A stretch of 5,830 nucleotides of DNA from Candidatus Microgenomates bacterium (GTDB lineage: Bacteria; Patescibacteriota; Microgenomatia; UBA1406; GWC2-37-13). The notes below the pieces were generated by a model that worked only from the letters and a program-made list of their open reading frames with translations, did not search any database and was not told the DNA's origin. This document shows, one piece after another, positions 5,511 to 5,830 of this stretch. Numbering within the stretch: the stretch's first letter is position 1; every line of letters begins with the position of its first letter. The stretch is taken from positions 1 to 5,830 of the forward strand of contig JACOTV010000051.1 of the NCBI GenBank assembly GCA_016178125.1, read 5' to 3'. The position numbers and the translations under genes were made by a program.

Positions 5511-5828
5511 TTATCGTAACTGCGGCATCGTGTCGCGCGTAAGATCGGCAAGATTTTGCGCGGCTTTCATTTGTTCAAGTACATTCCACGTAATGCGCTG
5601 CGCTTGGGTAGCCGCCTGTGGGTTTACCGAGTTGTCGATGTGTGTGTACCCTACGAGGGATCCGGGGACAACCGGTTGCCCGGCGACGCGAATCGCGTGT
5701 TCTGCTGCAATCTGTATGGATTCTCTTCGCCATAGTCCGGCGGCAGTTAGGCGATTAATGTCGTCTTGACCTACTAAATGAAATCCGCGTGGAAGGTTTT
5801 CGGGCGTCGGGATCGTGCCTTTATAGAA
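5511..5828 (-). CDS. Unrecognised protein, C-terminal 105 residues (5' end beyond window)
   Basis: An open frame enters from the right edge and ends with TAA at 5513-5511, two bases before purC. It contains no stop over 105 codons and has no plausible start inside the window, so it is the end of a longer gene. I do not recognise the family. Visible stretches are TPENLPRGFHLVGQDDINRL, LWRRESIQIAAEHAIRVAGQ, PVVPGSLVGYTHIDNSVNPQ and a helical, charged end (about WNVLEQMKAAQNLADLTRD), closing in MPQLR. The well-formed PRGFHLVGQDDINRLTAAGLW block suggests a folded, soluble protein rather than a shadow frame. The 2-base spacing to purC argues for shared transcription and coupled translation. A role in purine synthesis is possible from position alone, but I could not match it to the ends of PurB, PurD, PurE, PurF, PurH, PurK or PurL. 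Confidence 0.75.
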   Translation of the reverse strand, partial: FYKGTIPTPENLPRGFHLVGQDDINRLTAAGLWRRESIQIAAEHAIRVAGQPVVPGSLVGYTHIDNSVNPQAATQAQRITWNVLEQMKAAQNLADLTRDTMPQLR

Positions 5829-5830
5829 TA

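Noticed and set aside
5497..5769. 90-residue Cys- and Ala-rich plus-strand frame near the right edge
   Set aside because: The minus-strand frame over the same bases is open to the window edge and its stop sits 2 bases before purC; the plus-strand composition is that of a reverse frame.

Overview
The window looks like bacterial chromosome from a streamlined, gene-dense genome. It has short proteins, almost no intergenic space, poor Shine-Dalgarno sites and moderate GC. The proteins are divergent members of universal families, which fits the Candidate Phyla Radiation (Patescibacteria) or a similar little-studied lineage. That placement is an inference from style, not from a marker gene. TGA, TAA and TAG are all used as ordinary stops, so there is no sign of the UGA-to-glycine recoding known in Gracilibacteria and SR1.

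Layout. The left end (3-605, + strand) holds the C-terminal part of a tRNA pseudouridine synthase of the TruB family, cut by the window edge. Everything else lies on the minus strand as one compact run. In transcription order it is: an unrecognised gene entering from the right edge (5828-5511); purC (5508-4699); a purM-like gene (4739-3468); ruvC (3453-2980); gpmI (2975-1335); and a protein with a JAMM/MPN+-like metal-binding motif (1312-602). Gaps inside the run are 2, overlapping, 14, 4 and 22 bases, so an operon is likely. The run meets truB head to head with interlocked stop codons (TTAG at 602-605). No stretch over 300 bases lacks a gene, and I saw no RNA gene, mobile element, CRISPR array or convincing terminator.

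Roles. PurC and the PurM-like protein belong to de novo purine synthesis, GpmI to lower glycolysis, RuvC to Holliday-junction resolution and TruB to tRNA modification. The JAMM-like protein is a predicted metallopeptidase of unknown target.

Main points of interest: (1) purC and purM read as one PurC-PurM polypeptide interrupted by a +1 frame change at about 4737. A conserved PurC stretch of roughly a dozen residues also seems to be missing there, and the PurC tail is in frame with PurM. (2) GpmI has threonine where the family's phosphorylated serine (Ser62) should be, while every other catalytic residue I could place is kept. (3) The PurM-like domain has lost several family motifs. (4) The JAMM-like protein has an unusually long spacer in its metal motif. 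None of these amounts to a demonstrated new system; the first could be an assembly error.
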